A model generated the notes under the pieces. That model ran no database searches, was not told the origin of the DNA, and saw nothing but the letters and a program-made list of their open reading frames with translations. Position numbers and translations under genes: made by a program. This document shows positions 27,789 to 36,827 of a stretch of 64,000 nt of DNA, in pieces. Positions within the stretch are counted from its first letter, which is position 1; each line of letters starts with the position of its first letter. This DNA is from DASQFI01 sp035633215 (GTDB taxonomy: Bacteria > Acidobacteriota > Vicinamibacteria > Vicinamibacterales > SCN-69-37): contig DASQFI010000050.1 in the NCBI GenBank assembly GCA_035633215.1, forward strand, positions 1 to 64,000. Reading direction: 5' to 3'.

Positions 27789-28886
27789 ATGTCAGTGCCG
27801 GCGAACGGACCCCAGGACACGGGCCTCGCAACCGAGGCGATGGTCGCCATCTCTCTGCTGCGTTCGGGGCCAAATACCTCGGCAGCGAGACTCTTCAAGG
27901 AGCTCATGGCGTCCGGTTCCCCGACGATTCGTGGTCTGGCCGAGCGGCTTGGCCTTCCGCCCGGGCGGCGCGCCACCGAGATCCGGTGGGCGGCCGACCA
28001 GGCTCGGAAGGTCCTGGCCGACGCAATGCGGCTGGGCCAGTCGGCCCTGTCTTGCCGCGCGGAGGCGTATCCCGATCGACTCCGACACATCCCCGATCCG
28101 CCAATCATCTTATGGTTGCGCGGCCAGACCGAGCTTCTCGACGCGCCGGCGGTCGCCATCGTTGGGTCGAGATCCGCGACGCCGGCCGGCCTCTCCGTCG
28201 CGACCCGCCTCGGCCGTGAGCTGGCCGATGTGGGCCTGGTCGTCGTGAGCGGCATGGCGCGCGGCGTCGATGCCGCGGCGCATCGTGGCGCGATTGACGG
28301 AACGGGGAGGACCATTGCGGTGCTCGGGTGCGGCACGGACGTGATCTATCCGCGCGAGCACCACGCGCTCGCGCGACAGATCCTGGCGCGTGGCGCGATC
28401 GTGAGCGAGCTTCCGCCCGGCACGCCGCCGCGTCAGTGGCACTTTCCGCTGCGCAATCGAATCATCAGTGGCCTCGCGCAGGCGGTGGTGGTCGTCGAGG
28501 CGTCGGAAAAAAGCGGGTCCCTGATTACCGCGAAGGCCGCGCTGGAGCAGGGCCGCGACGTGCTCGCCGTGCCCGGCAACGTGATCTCCGGGCGCCATCG
28601 CGGCTGCCATGCTCTTATAAAGGATGGTGCGCGACTGGTCGAGACTGTAGACGATGTCCTCGAAGAGCTGCGATGGTCTCGCAGGTTCGTCCAGGTCCCG
28701 CCGGCACTGAACTCATTGCAATTGAGCGAGTTGGAAGGAACAATGGCGGCGGGCGAGCCGTACAGCGTCGACGAGTTGGCGGAGGCGACGGGCCGTCCCG
28801 CGCCCGACCTCCTGGCCGAGCTCGGGGCGCTCGAAGTCGCCGGACGCGTCAGCAGATTGCCGGGCGGTGTGTTTGTGAGAACTTGA
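27789..28886 (+). CDS. dprA: DNA processing protein DprA/Smf
   Basis: Loads RecA on incoming single-stranded DNA during transformation. 365 residues. Rossmann-like core: VAIVGSRSATPAGLSVA, VVSGMARGVDAAAHRGAI, TIAVLGCGTDVIYPREH, then FPLRNRIISGLA and SEKSGSLITAKAALEQGRDV and AVPGNV. N-terminal SAM-like region (about 15-75) and C-terminal winged-helix (YSVDELAEATGRPAPDLLAELGALEVAGRV split at LLAEL). With comF it hints at competence machinery. Confidence 0.96.
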   Translation: MSVPANGPQDTGLATEAMVAISLLRSGPNTSAARLFKELMASGSPTIRGLAERLGLPPGRRATEIRWAADQARKVLADAMRLGQSALSCRAEAYPDRLRHIPDPPIILWLRGQTELLDAPAVAIVGSRSATPAGLSVATRLGRELADVGLVVVSGMARGVDAAAHRGAIDGTGRTIAVLGCGTDVIYPREHHALARQILARGAIVSELPPGTPPRQWHFPLRNRIISGLAQAVVVVEASEKSGSLITAKAALEQGRDVLAVPGNVISGRHRGCHALIKDGARLVETVDDVLEELRWSRRFVQVPPALNSLQLSELEGTMAAGEPYSVDELAEATGRPAPDLLAELGALEVAGRVSRLPGGVFVRT

Positions 28887-28916
28887 CGCATCTGTTATGG
28901 GTACTAAGAGACCAGC

Positions 28917-29036
28917 AACTTAAAACTTAGAACTGAGAACTCAAGCGCCCGTCAAGATCGCGGATGAGATTGAAGAGCAAGCTCTAAGCTCTAAGTTCTG
29001 AGTTCTGAGTTCTGAGTTCTGAGTTCTAAGTTCTTC
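28917..29036. repeat. R2 AGTTCT-type inverted repeat, copy b
   Basis: Left arm AACTTAAAACTTAGAACTGA; right arm with five successive AGTTCTGAGTTCTGAGTTCT-type units (28989-29034). The right arm is longer than the left. It ends 33 bp before the topA start. Confidence 0.9.
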
Positions 29037-29068
29037 AGCGACAGGTCTCCAGACAGAGGGAGTAACGT

Positions 29069-31507
29069 TTGGCAAAGGCACTGGTGATCGTCGAATCGCC
29101 GGCCAAGGCGAAGACGATTAACAAATACCTGGGACGCGACTACAAAGTCATCGCCTCGATGGGTCACGTCCGGGACTTGCCGAAGAGCAAGCTCGGCGTG
29201 GATGTGGAAGCCGGCTTCGAGCCCGAGTACGTCGTCATTCCCGAGCGGGCGAAGGTCATCAAGGAGCTCAAGGAGGCCGCCAAGACCGCGAGCGAGATCT
29301 ACGTCGCGACCGACCCCGATCGGGAGGGCGAAGCGATCGGGTGGCATCTGTCGGAAGAGCTGGGCGCGTCGAAAAAGAAAGTCCGCCGGCTCATGTTCAA
29401 CGAGATCACCAAGAAGGCCATCCTCGAGGCCATCAAACACCCGGGCACGATCGACATGAAGATGGTCGACGCGCAGCAGGCGCGGCGCGTGCTCGATCGC
29501 CTGGTCGGCTACAAGATCAGCCCGATCCTCTGGGACAAGGTCCGCCGTGGCCTGAGCGCCGGCCGCGTGCAGTCGGTCGCGCTCAAGCTCATCTGCGACC
29601 GCGAGCGCGAGGTCGAAGCGTTCGTGCCCGAGGAGTACTGGCACATCTTCGCGCGCCTCTCGGCCGACGAGCCGCCGGAGTTCGAGGCGAAGCTCGTCCG
29701 CAAAGGCGAGAACGCGGTCAAAGTTCGGAACGAAGCCGAGGCCAACACGATCCTGTCGGATCTGACGTCGGCCTCGTTCGTCGTGTCTTCCGTGGCGACC
29801 AAGGAGCGGAAGAAGCACGCCGTCCCGCCGTTCATCACGAGCAAGCTGCAGCAGGCCTCGCGCTTCCCGGTCAAGAAGACGATGATGGTCGCGCAGCAGT
29901 TGTACGAAGGGATCGAGCTGCCGGGCGAGGACGCGCCGGTCGGTCTCATTACCTACATGCGAACCGATTCGGTGCGCGTGGCGGAACAAGCGCTCGAGGA
30001 AGTGCGCGGCTTGATTGGGTCGCGGTTTGGCGACGCGTACGTTCCCGAGCAGGCCAACCGGTATCGCGTGAAGTCGACGGCGCAGGACGCGCACGAGGCG
30101 ATCCGGCCGACGTCGATGGCCTACCACCCGGAGGACGTCCGAGCGCACCTGACGGCCGATCAGTACTACCTCTACCGGCTGGTCTGGAACCGGTTCGTCG
30201 CGTCGCAGATGACGCCGGCGACGTTCGACGACACGACGGTTGACATCACCGCGGGTGAGTACCTGTTCCGGGTGAAGGGATCGGTGCCGAAGTTCGCCGG
30301 CTGGCTGGCGGTCTATGGCCAGGCGACGGGTGAAGCAGAAGAAAGCGAGCGGACCGAGCAGCCATCGCAGGTGCCGCCCGGACAGGCCGATCAGGACGAG
30401 GAACCCTCGAGCGGCCTCCTGCCGCCGATGCGCGACGGCCAGGTCCTCGACGTGAAAGCGATCCGGCCGGACCAGAAGTTCACGCAGCCGCCCGCACGCT
30501 ACAGCGAAGCGACGCTCGTGAAAGCGCTCGAAGAGGACGGCATCGGCCGCCCGAGCACGTACGCGTCGATCATCTCGGTGCTGCAGGCACGCGACTACGT
30601 GAACAAGGTCGAGAACCGGTTCCGTCCGACGATCCTCGGACGTCGGCTCGTCGACCGGCTCCTGCATCCGGTGTTCGACGACATCCTCGACGTCGAGTAC
30701 ACGGCGAAGATGGAGGAGCAGCTCGACGAGATCGAAAAGGGCAATGCGGACTACAAGGAAACGCTCAGTGCCTTCTATCAAAAGTTCAAGAAGGACCTGA
30801 AGCGCGCGGCCAAGGAAATGCCCAACTTCAAGGAAGGGCAGCCGACCGGCGTGACGTGCGACAAGTGCGGCCAGGGCGAGATGGTCGAGAAAGCGGGCCG
30901 CTTCGGCATCTTCCTCGCCTGCAGCCGGTACCCCGAGTGCGACAACACCAAGGAGCTCGAGCCGGCCGACACGGGTACCGAGGAGCTCGACGAGACGTGC
31001 GAGAACTGCGGGCGGCCGATGGTCGTCAAGCGCGGCCGCTTCGGCATGTTCCTCGCCTGCACCGGCTATCCGGAGTGCAAGACGACCCGCAAGATCATCT
31101 CGACGAAACAGGGCGTCAAGGCTGCGCAGCCGGATCAGGTCCTCGACGAGATCTGCCCGAACTGCGGCAAGAACCTCGTCGTCAAGCACGGCCGCTTCGG
31201 CGAGTTCACGGCGTGCACTGGTTACCCCGAGTGCAAGTACGTGAAATTGAAATCGACGGGCATCATTTGTCCCAAAGACGGCGGCGACATCGTCGAACGC
31301 AAGTCACGTCGCGGGAAAGTCTTCTACGGCTGCGCCAACTATCCCAAGTGCGACTTCACCCTGTGGAACAAGCCGGTCCTTGAATCCTGTCCGAAGTGCG
31401 GGTGGACGTTCCTCACCGAGAAAATCACCAAGCGCTACGGCCGGCAGCTCATCTGCGCGAACGAGGCGTGCGATTACGTACGGGCGGAGGAGTTGGCGAC
31501 GGCGTAG
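29069..31507 (+). CDS. topA: DNA topoisomerase I (type IA)
   Basis: Relaxes negative supercoils; 812 residues from a TTG at 29069 preceded by GAGGGAGT. Toprim domain at the N-terminus: ALVIVESPAKAKTINKYLG and ATDPDREGEAIGWHL (acidic triad DxDxE). Catalytic tyrosine about residue 296 in GLITYMRTDS. HEAIRPT and EDGIGRPSTYASI are type IA motifs. The C-terminus carries five zinc-ribbon modules of the topo_C type; the fourth (CPKDGGD) lacks one cysteine and may not bind metal. A charged, low-complexity insert lies at about 425-450 (EESERTEQPSQ). The R3 repeat starts right after the TAG. Confidence 0.97.
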   Translation: MAKALVIVESPAKAKTINKYLGRDYKVIASMGHVRDLPKSKLGVDVEAGFEPEYVVIPERAKVIKELKEAAKTASEIYVATDPDREGEAIGWHLSEELGASKKKVRRLMFNEITKKAILEAIKHPGTIDMKMVDAQQARRVLDRLVGYKISPILWDKVRRGLSAGRVQSVALKLICDREREVEAFVPEEYWHIFARLSADEPPEFEAKLVRKGENAVKVRNEAEANTILSDLTSASFVVSSVATKERKKHAVPPFITSKLQQASRFPVKKTMMVAQQLYEGIELPGEDAPVGLITYMRTDSVRVAEQALEEVRGLIGSRFGDAYVPEQANRYRVKSTAQDAHEAIRPTSMAYHPEDVRAHLTADQYYLYRLVWNRFVASQMTPATFDDTTVDITAGEYLFRVKGSVPKFAGWLAVYGQATGEAEESERTEQPSQVPPGQADQDEEPSSGLLPPMRDGQVLDVKAIRPDQKFTQPPARYSEATLVKALEEDGIGRPSTYASIISVLQARDYVNKVENRFRPTILGRRLVDRLLHPVFDDILDVEYTAKMEEQLDEIEKGNADYKETLSAFYQKFKKDLKRAAKEMPNFKEGQPTGVTCDKCGQGEMVEKAGRFGIFLACSRYPECDNTKELEPADTGTEELDETCENCGRPMVVKRGRFGMFLACTGYPECKTTRKIISTKQGVKAAQPDQVLDEICPNCGKNLVVKHGRFGEFTACTGYPECKYVKLKSTGIICPKDGGDIVERKSRRGKVFYGCANYPKCDFTLWNKPVLESCPKCGWTFLTEKITKRYGRQLICANEACDYVRAEELATA

Positions 31508-31670
31508 AAGGGCAGAGGGCAAAGGGCAGAGGGCAAAGGAGAGGGTGAAGGGGAAAGGGCGAAAGGCGGTTGGTGCACCGTCTTGACCCGTCCGCGTCCC
31601 CAGCGCGACCTGTACCCTTTTCCCTGTGCCCTCTCCTTTGCCCCTTGCCCTCTGCCCTTTGCCCTTCTCA
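31508..31670. repeat. R3 GGGCAAAGGGCAGA inverted repeat, copy a
   Basis: Purine arm (AGGGCAGAGGGCAAAGGGCAGA and more, about 31508-31566) and complementary pyrimidine arm (TTTGCCCCTTGCCCTCTGCC and more, about 31615-31668) with a GTCTTGACCC spacer region. Forms a long hairpin. It fills the topA-trmFO gap and is open in frame with trmFO. Confidence 0.9.
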
Positions 31671-31687
31671 CGCCTTATCATCACCTT

Positions 31688-33118
31688 GTGATCCACATCA
31701 TCGGCGGCGGACTCGCCGGCAGCGAAGCGGCGTGGCAGGCGGCTTCCATGGGCGTGCCGGCGACGATCTATGAGATGCGGCCCGTTCGTCGGACCGCTGT
31801 CCACCAGACAGATCAACTCGCCGAGCTCGTCTGCAGCAATTCGTTCCGCGGAGACAAGCTCGACAACGCGGTTGGGCTGCTGAAGGAAGAAATGCGGCGG
31901 CTCGGGTCGCTCGTCATGCAGGTGGCCGATCGCGTGCGCGTGCCGGCGGGCGCGGCCCTGGCGGTCGATCGCGCGCAGTTCGCCGAAGGCGTCACCGAGG
32001 CGCTCACGCGGCATCCGCTGATTCGCGTGGAACGGCGCGAGATCGGCCGCATGCCGGCGTCGGCCGAGATGTCGCCGCTCATCGTCGCGACCGGTCCGCT
32101 CACGTCAGAGGGACTGTCTGCGGAGATCGCGGCGTTCGTCGGTGGCGAACATCTGGCGTTCTTCGACGCGATCAGTCCGATCGTGCTCGCCGAGACGATC
32201 GACCTGTCGAAGGTGTTCCGGCAGTCGAGGTGGGACAGGTCGCTCAGATCACGGACCGACAGCTTGGCTCAATCACCGACAGCGGGGACAGGGCTTGAAG
32301 AGCGACCCCTGTCCCCTCTCTGCGGAGATCCGATCAGTCCTGAGGGTGACTATCTTAATTGCCCCTTCACCAAGGACGAATACGCTCGCTTTCACGACGC
32401 GATCGTGAACGCCGAGAAGGCGGCGGTGCACGACTTCGATCGGACGAAGTTCTTCGAAGGCTGCCTGCCAATCGAAGTCATGGCGCACCGCGGCGTGGAT
32501 ACCCTCCGGTTCGGGCCGATGAAGCCGGCTGGACTCACTGACCCGCAGACCGGCCGCTGGCCGTATGCCGTCGTCCAGCTGCGCCAGGACACGCTCGCGG
32601 GTGATCACTACAGCCTCGTCGGCTTTCAGACGCAGCTCAAGTGGGGCGAACAGGCCCGCGTGCTGCGCATGATCCCTGGGCTCGAGCAGGCGGAGTTCGT
32701 GCGCTTCGGGATGATCCATCGCAACACGTACATCAACGCGCCCACCGTCCTTGCCGAAACGTGGCAGACGCGGCAGCGCCCGGACCTCTTCGTGGCCGGG
32801 CAAGTCTCGGGCGTGGAAGGATATGTCGAGTCAGCCGCGTCCGGGCTCATCGCGGGCCGCAACGCCGCGCGCCTGGCCCTCGGCAAGCCGCCTGTCGCTC
32901 CGCCGCGCGAGACGGCGATCGGCGCGCTTGGCTATTACGTCTCGCACGCCGATCCGCGCCACTACGAGCCGTCGAACATCACGTTCGGCATCATGCCGCC
33001 GCTCGACTCGCCGCCGAAGAGCCGGCAGGAACGGCAGCTGGCCACGAGCGACCGCGCGCTCCGCGCGCTGGATCGATGGGTCGCTGAATGCGGCCAGGCT
33101 GCCATGCAGGTGGTGTAG
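31688..33118 (+). CDS. trmFO: methylenetetrahydrofolate-tRNA-(uracil-5-)-methyltransferase
   Basis: Flavoprotein that makes T54 of tRNA using methylene-THF. 476 residues from the GTG at 31688; the frame is open to 31583 through R3 but that part is repeat-encoded. FAD site HIIGGGLAGSEAAWQAA; CSNSFRGDKLDNAVGLLKEEM is the TrmFO signature; FFEGCLPIEVMAHRG and GQVSGVEGYVESAASGL carry the catalytic cysteine regions. Residues about 182-219, between KVFRQSRW and GDYLNCP, form an extra about 38-residue stretch absent from B. subtilis TrmFO (435 residues). Its DNA contains the R10 GGGGACAG/CTGTCCCC hairpin. Confidence 0.95.
   Translation: MIHIIGGGLAGSEAAWQAASMGVPATIYEMRPVRRTAVHQTDQLAELVCSNSFRGDKLDNAVGLLKEEMRRLGSLVMQVADRVRVPAGAALAVDRAQFAEGVTEALTRHPLIRVERREIGRMPASAEMSPLIVATGPLTSEGLSAEIAAFVGGEHLAFFDAISPIVLAETIDLSKVFRQSRWDRSLRSRTDSLAQSPTAGTGLEERPLSPLCGDPISPEGDYLNCPFTKDEYARFHDAIVNAEKAAVHDFDRTKFFEGCLPIEVMAHRGVDTLRFGPMKPAGLTDPQTGRWPYAVVQLRQDTLAGDHYSLVGFQTQLKWGEQARVLRMIPGLEQAEFVRFGMIHRNTYINAPTVLAETWQTRQRPDLFVAGQVSGVEGYVESAASGLIAGRNAARLALGKPPVAPPRETAIGALGYYVSHADPRHYEPSNITFGIMPPLDSPPKSRQERQLATSDRALRALDRWVAECGQAAMQVV
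32231..32343. repeat. R10 GGGGACAG palindrome inserted in frame in trmFO
   Basis: Core hairpin 32284-32316 with 10-bp arms GGGGACAGGG / CCCTGTCCCC. The flanking bases also have no counterpart in the protein family, giving an insert of about 113 bp (boundaries approximate). GGGGACAG...CTGTCCCC hairpins resemble REP-type repeats tied to REP-associated transposases in other bacteria. Confidence 0.75.
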
Positions 33119-33139
33119 GTGTGACGGGCAACGCTTTTC

Positions 33140-33185
33140 AATCGATCGATAGATCGATCGATCAATAGATCGACAGATCGATGCC
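33140..33185. repeat. R12 GATCGATAGATC simple repeat overlapping the xerC start
   Basis: About six degenerate copies of ATCGATAG/ATCGATCG words in 33140-33182. The xerC ATG forms part of the last GATCGATG unit, and no Shine-Dalgarno sequence precedes it. Confidence 0.85.
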
Positions 33186-34227
33186 ACCGTCATCATCCCT
33201 TCAGGATCAGACGAAATCGTTCCTGTCGTTCCTGCAGTACAACCGGAACGTCTCACCGCACACCCTGCGGGCCTACGAGACGGATCTCGCGCAGCTGGTG
33301 GACCACCTCGCCGCGCGTGATGGATGCGCGCCGAGCGGGGTGGCCATCGCACGGTTCGACGTCGACGGTGTGCGCGGCTTTCTGGAAGAGCTGCACGATC
33401 GCGGCAACAGCCGGTCCTCGGCGGCGCGCCGGTTGGCGGCGTGCCGCACGTTCGCCCGGTATCTCATTCGTGAGGAAGAGATCGAGGACGACCCGACCGC
33501 GCTGGTCGGCGCGCCGCGGAAGGACCAGACGCTCCCGGCGCATCTGCCAGAAGACGACATGACGCGCCTGCTGGCGGCGCCCGACACGGCGACGGTTGGC
33601 GGACGCCGCGATCGGGCCATCCTCGAGCTGTTCTATGCGTCGGGCCTGCGGTTGAGCGAGCTCGTCGATCTCGACCTCGAGGACACGAATCTTTCCAGCC
33701 GCGTCGTTCGCGTCCGCGGCAAAGGCGGCAAGGAGCGCCTGGTGCCGTTCAACCGGCCCGCCGCCGAGGCGATCCGCGCGATGATGGGGGATTGGAAGAC
33801 TGCTGAGAAAGGCAAAGGGCAAAGGGCAGAGGGCAAAGGGAAGGTTGAAGGGTCGAGGGCAGAAGGGAGGTTCATGAGTGGCACACGCTTCAGCCGGCAC
33901 GGGCCGCCGCGTCAGCCGCTGTTCCTCAATCTGCGCGGACGGCGGCTGACGACGCGCAGTGTCGATCGCATCGTGCGGCGCTACGTGCGCGAGGCGGCGA
34001 TCTCTCGCGGCATCAGCCCGCACGCGCTCCGCCACACATTCGCGACGCACCTGCTCCAGGCCGGCGCCGACCTCCGCGCGATTCAGGAGCTGCTCGGGCA
34101 CGCGCGCATCAGCACGACGCAGCGCTACACGCACCTCGACGTCGGCCGGCTGATGGAGGTGTATAAGAAGGCGCACCCGCGGGCACGGCGGACGTGGAGG
34201 GCGGGTAGCCGGCCGGCGAAGAGCTGA
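33181..34227 (+). CDS. xerC: tyrosine recombinase XerC/XerD type
   Basis: Chromosome-dimer resolving site-specific recombinase, 348 residues (E. coli XerC 298). N-terminal SAM-like domain: FLSFLQYNRNVSPHTLRAYE. Catalytic set complete: R157 in SGLRLSELV, K181 in VRGKGGKERLVPF, H281 and R284 in HALRHTFATHLL, H307 in LLGHARIST, Y316 in TTQRYTHLD. Residues about 204-240 contain a lysine/glycine/glutamate-rich insertion (EKGKGQRAEGKGKVEG) encoded by R3-type repeat DNA, in the loop between the K-motif and PLFLN. A basic tail (RARRTWRAGSRP) is also extra. Could be the sole Xer protein or a mobile-element integrase; the context and motifs favour Xer. Confidence 0.92.
   Translation: MPPSSSLQDQTKSFLSFLQYNRNVSPHTLRAYETDLAQLVDHLAARDGCAPSGVAIARFDVDGVRGFLEELHDRGNSRSSAARRLAACRTFARYLIREEEIEDDPTALVGAPRKDQTLPAHLPEDDMTRLLAAPDTATVGGRRDRAILELFYASGLRLSELVDLDLEDTNLSSRVVRVRGKGGKERLVPFNRPAAEAIRAMMGDWKTAEKGKGQRAEGKGKVEGSRAEGRFMSGTRFSRHGPPRQPLFLNLRGRRLTTRSVDRIVRRYVREAAISRGISPHALRHTFATHLLQAGADLRAIQELLGHARISTTQRYTHLDVGRLMEVYKKAHPRARRTWRAGSRPAKS
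33805..33872 (+). repeat. R3 purine arm inserted in frame in xerC
   Basis: GAGAAAGGCAAAGGGCAAAG and on to AGGGCAGAAGGGAGG match the purine arm at 31508-31566. Only one arm is present here. Length keeps the frame open. Confidence 0.85.
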
Positions 34228-34365
34228 ACGGATCTACGCGTGCCGAGCGATCCGCCACGAGTACCGCGTGATCGGCTGGCGCAAACACGAGCGGCGCGCT
34301 ACTCTGACGGCACAACCTGAACGTCCTATGCCCCTGCGGCAAGCGGGGCGAAGCTGAGGTTCATC

Positions 34366-34569
34366 ATGAACGAGCTCGCTTTGTGGTGGGTAGGTCTCGC
34401 CCTCATTAATGCCGCTCTGGCCAACATCGATGGTCGCAGCCCGCTCAAGTACTTCATCGGGTCCTGGTTTTTCGGTTCGTTCATCACGATCGTTCTCGCG
34501 GCGACGAAAGAGGAGAAGGGGGCCGCGTTGCGCCAAATCGATCTCTGGAAGGGACGCAATCCGTCATGA
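34366..34569 (+). CDS. small membrane protein, unknown function
   Basis: 67 residues: MNELALWWVGLALINAALAN, then a charged DGRSPLKYF turn, then a second hydrophobic segment WFFGSFITIVLAAT and a charged tail KEEKGAALRQIDLWKGR. Two probable membrane segments. It may be preceded by a weak GAGG. Base composition is less GC-rich than the flanking chromosomal genes. Not recognised; it sits just upstream of the HNH_2 gene in a small accessory patch. Confidence 0.55.
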   Translation: MNELALWWVGLALINAALANIDGRSPLKYFIGSWFFGSFITIVLAATKEEKGAALRQIDLWKGRNPS

Positions 34570-34617
34570 CGTCGCCGTCCGGCTACGCGCCCGTCACTCC
34601 CAGGAAGGAGCAAAACC

Positions 34618-35400
34618 GTGCATCAGGCGATAGAAGTGAGTTGGCGAACTGATCCAGGGAAAGGCTATACGGATGTTCTGCCCGTGGATGAATTCTCGAA
34701 GGAAGTGACTGGGGCCGAGAGGCTTCACATTGTCCGCGGTCCTCGGGGCGGCGTTCATCAGGCTCGTTACCGCCTGGACGTATCCGGATCCCGTGCTCGC
34801 CTGGACTACACGGCGTTTCGAGAATTCAATGTACGGCACGGCATGCTCAACGGGCGGATGGAGCTTCAGTTTTCGAATCCAGCTCGCACGCACGTCGAAC
34901 AATTGCGGTGGAACGGGAAAATCGTCAAGTCGTCTCAGGCGGTGGTTGAGACGAAAATGCTGGCCGTGCCGATCTCCACTGCGGACATCGTCGTCGAGCA
35001 GCAAAAAGCGCTAGCCGAGCAGACACTCAGACCCGGGCAGGCAGAGTTTCGGCGCACACTCGATCTTGCTTACGGTACTCGCTGCTGCATCTCGGGATGC
35101 TCTGTCCCGCAGGTGCTGGAAGCGGCCCACCTCGACCCGGTGGCGACCTCAGGATCCGACGATCCGGTCAACGGCCTGTTGCTTCGACGCGATCTCCACG
35201 CGCTTTTCGGCGCGAATGAAATGGCGATTGAACCGGTTTCCCGTGTCGTCGTGTTCTCGAAGGAAGCACAAGCCTGGCCGGAGTACAAGAGATGGCACAA
35301 GTCTGTGACACTCTCGGAGCCCCAGTCTGGCTTCGAAGCGCCAAGCCACTCGACACTCCAGAAACGATGGTCCGCGTTTCTGCAGGTTCACCGAAAATGA
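34618..35400 (+). CDS. HNH_2-type endonuclease domain protein
   Basis: 260 residues, GTG start at 34618 with AAGGAG about 10 bp upstream. N-terminal half (about 1-130) is an unrecognised domain. The C-terminal half has the HNH_2 (PF13391-like) layout: RPGQAEFRRTLDLAYGTRCCISG, then EAAHLDPVATSGSDDPVNGL and LLRRDLHALFGANE, which contains the H-N-H-type residues. This family occurs in stand-alone defence-like and restriction-like genes. GC and codon use look lower than the neighbours, suggesting transfer. No methylase partner is visible. Confidence 0.8.
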   Translation: MHQAIEVSWRTDPGKGYTDVLPVDEFSKEVTGAERLHIVRGPRGGVHQARYRLDVSGSRARLDYTAFREFNVRHGMLNGRMELQFSNPARTHVEQLRWNGKIVKSSQAVVETKMLAVPISTADIVVEQQKALAEQTLRPGQAEFRRTLDLAYGTRCCISGCSVPQVLEAAHLDPVATSGSDDPVNGLLLRRDLHALFGANEMAIEPVSRVVVFSKEAQAWPEYKRWHKSVTLSEPQSGFEAPSHSTLQKRWSAFLQVHRK

Positions 35401-35409
35401 GCGAAGGTC

Positions 35410-36825
<1,416 letters not shown>

Positions 36826-36827
36826 TG

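Noticed and set aside
28991..31189. 732-codon minus-strand frame opposite topA
   Set aside because: Antisense to clear topoisomerase motifs, no signature of its own.
31583..31687. Upstream extension of TrmFO by 35 codons
   Set aside because: Encoded by the R3 pyrimidine arm and rich in Pro/Cys/Leu; the FAD motif starts right after GTG 31688.
33181..34227. xerC as a phage integrase marking a genomic island with 34366-35400
   Set aside because: No att repeats, tRNA or phage genes seen; sequence motifs are those of Xer proteins. The low-GC patch may still be accessory.
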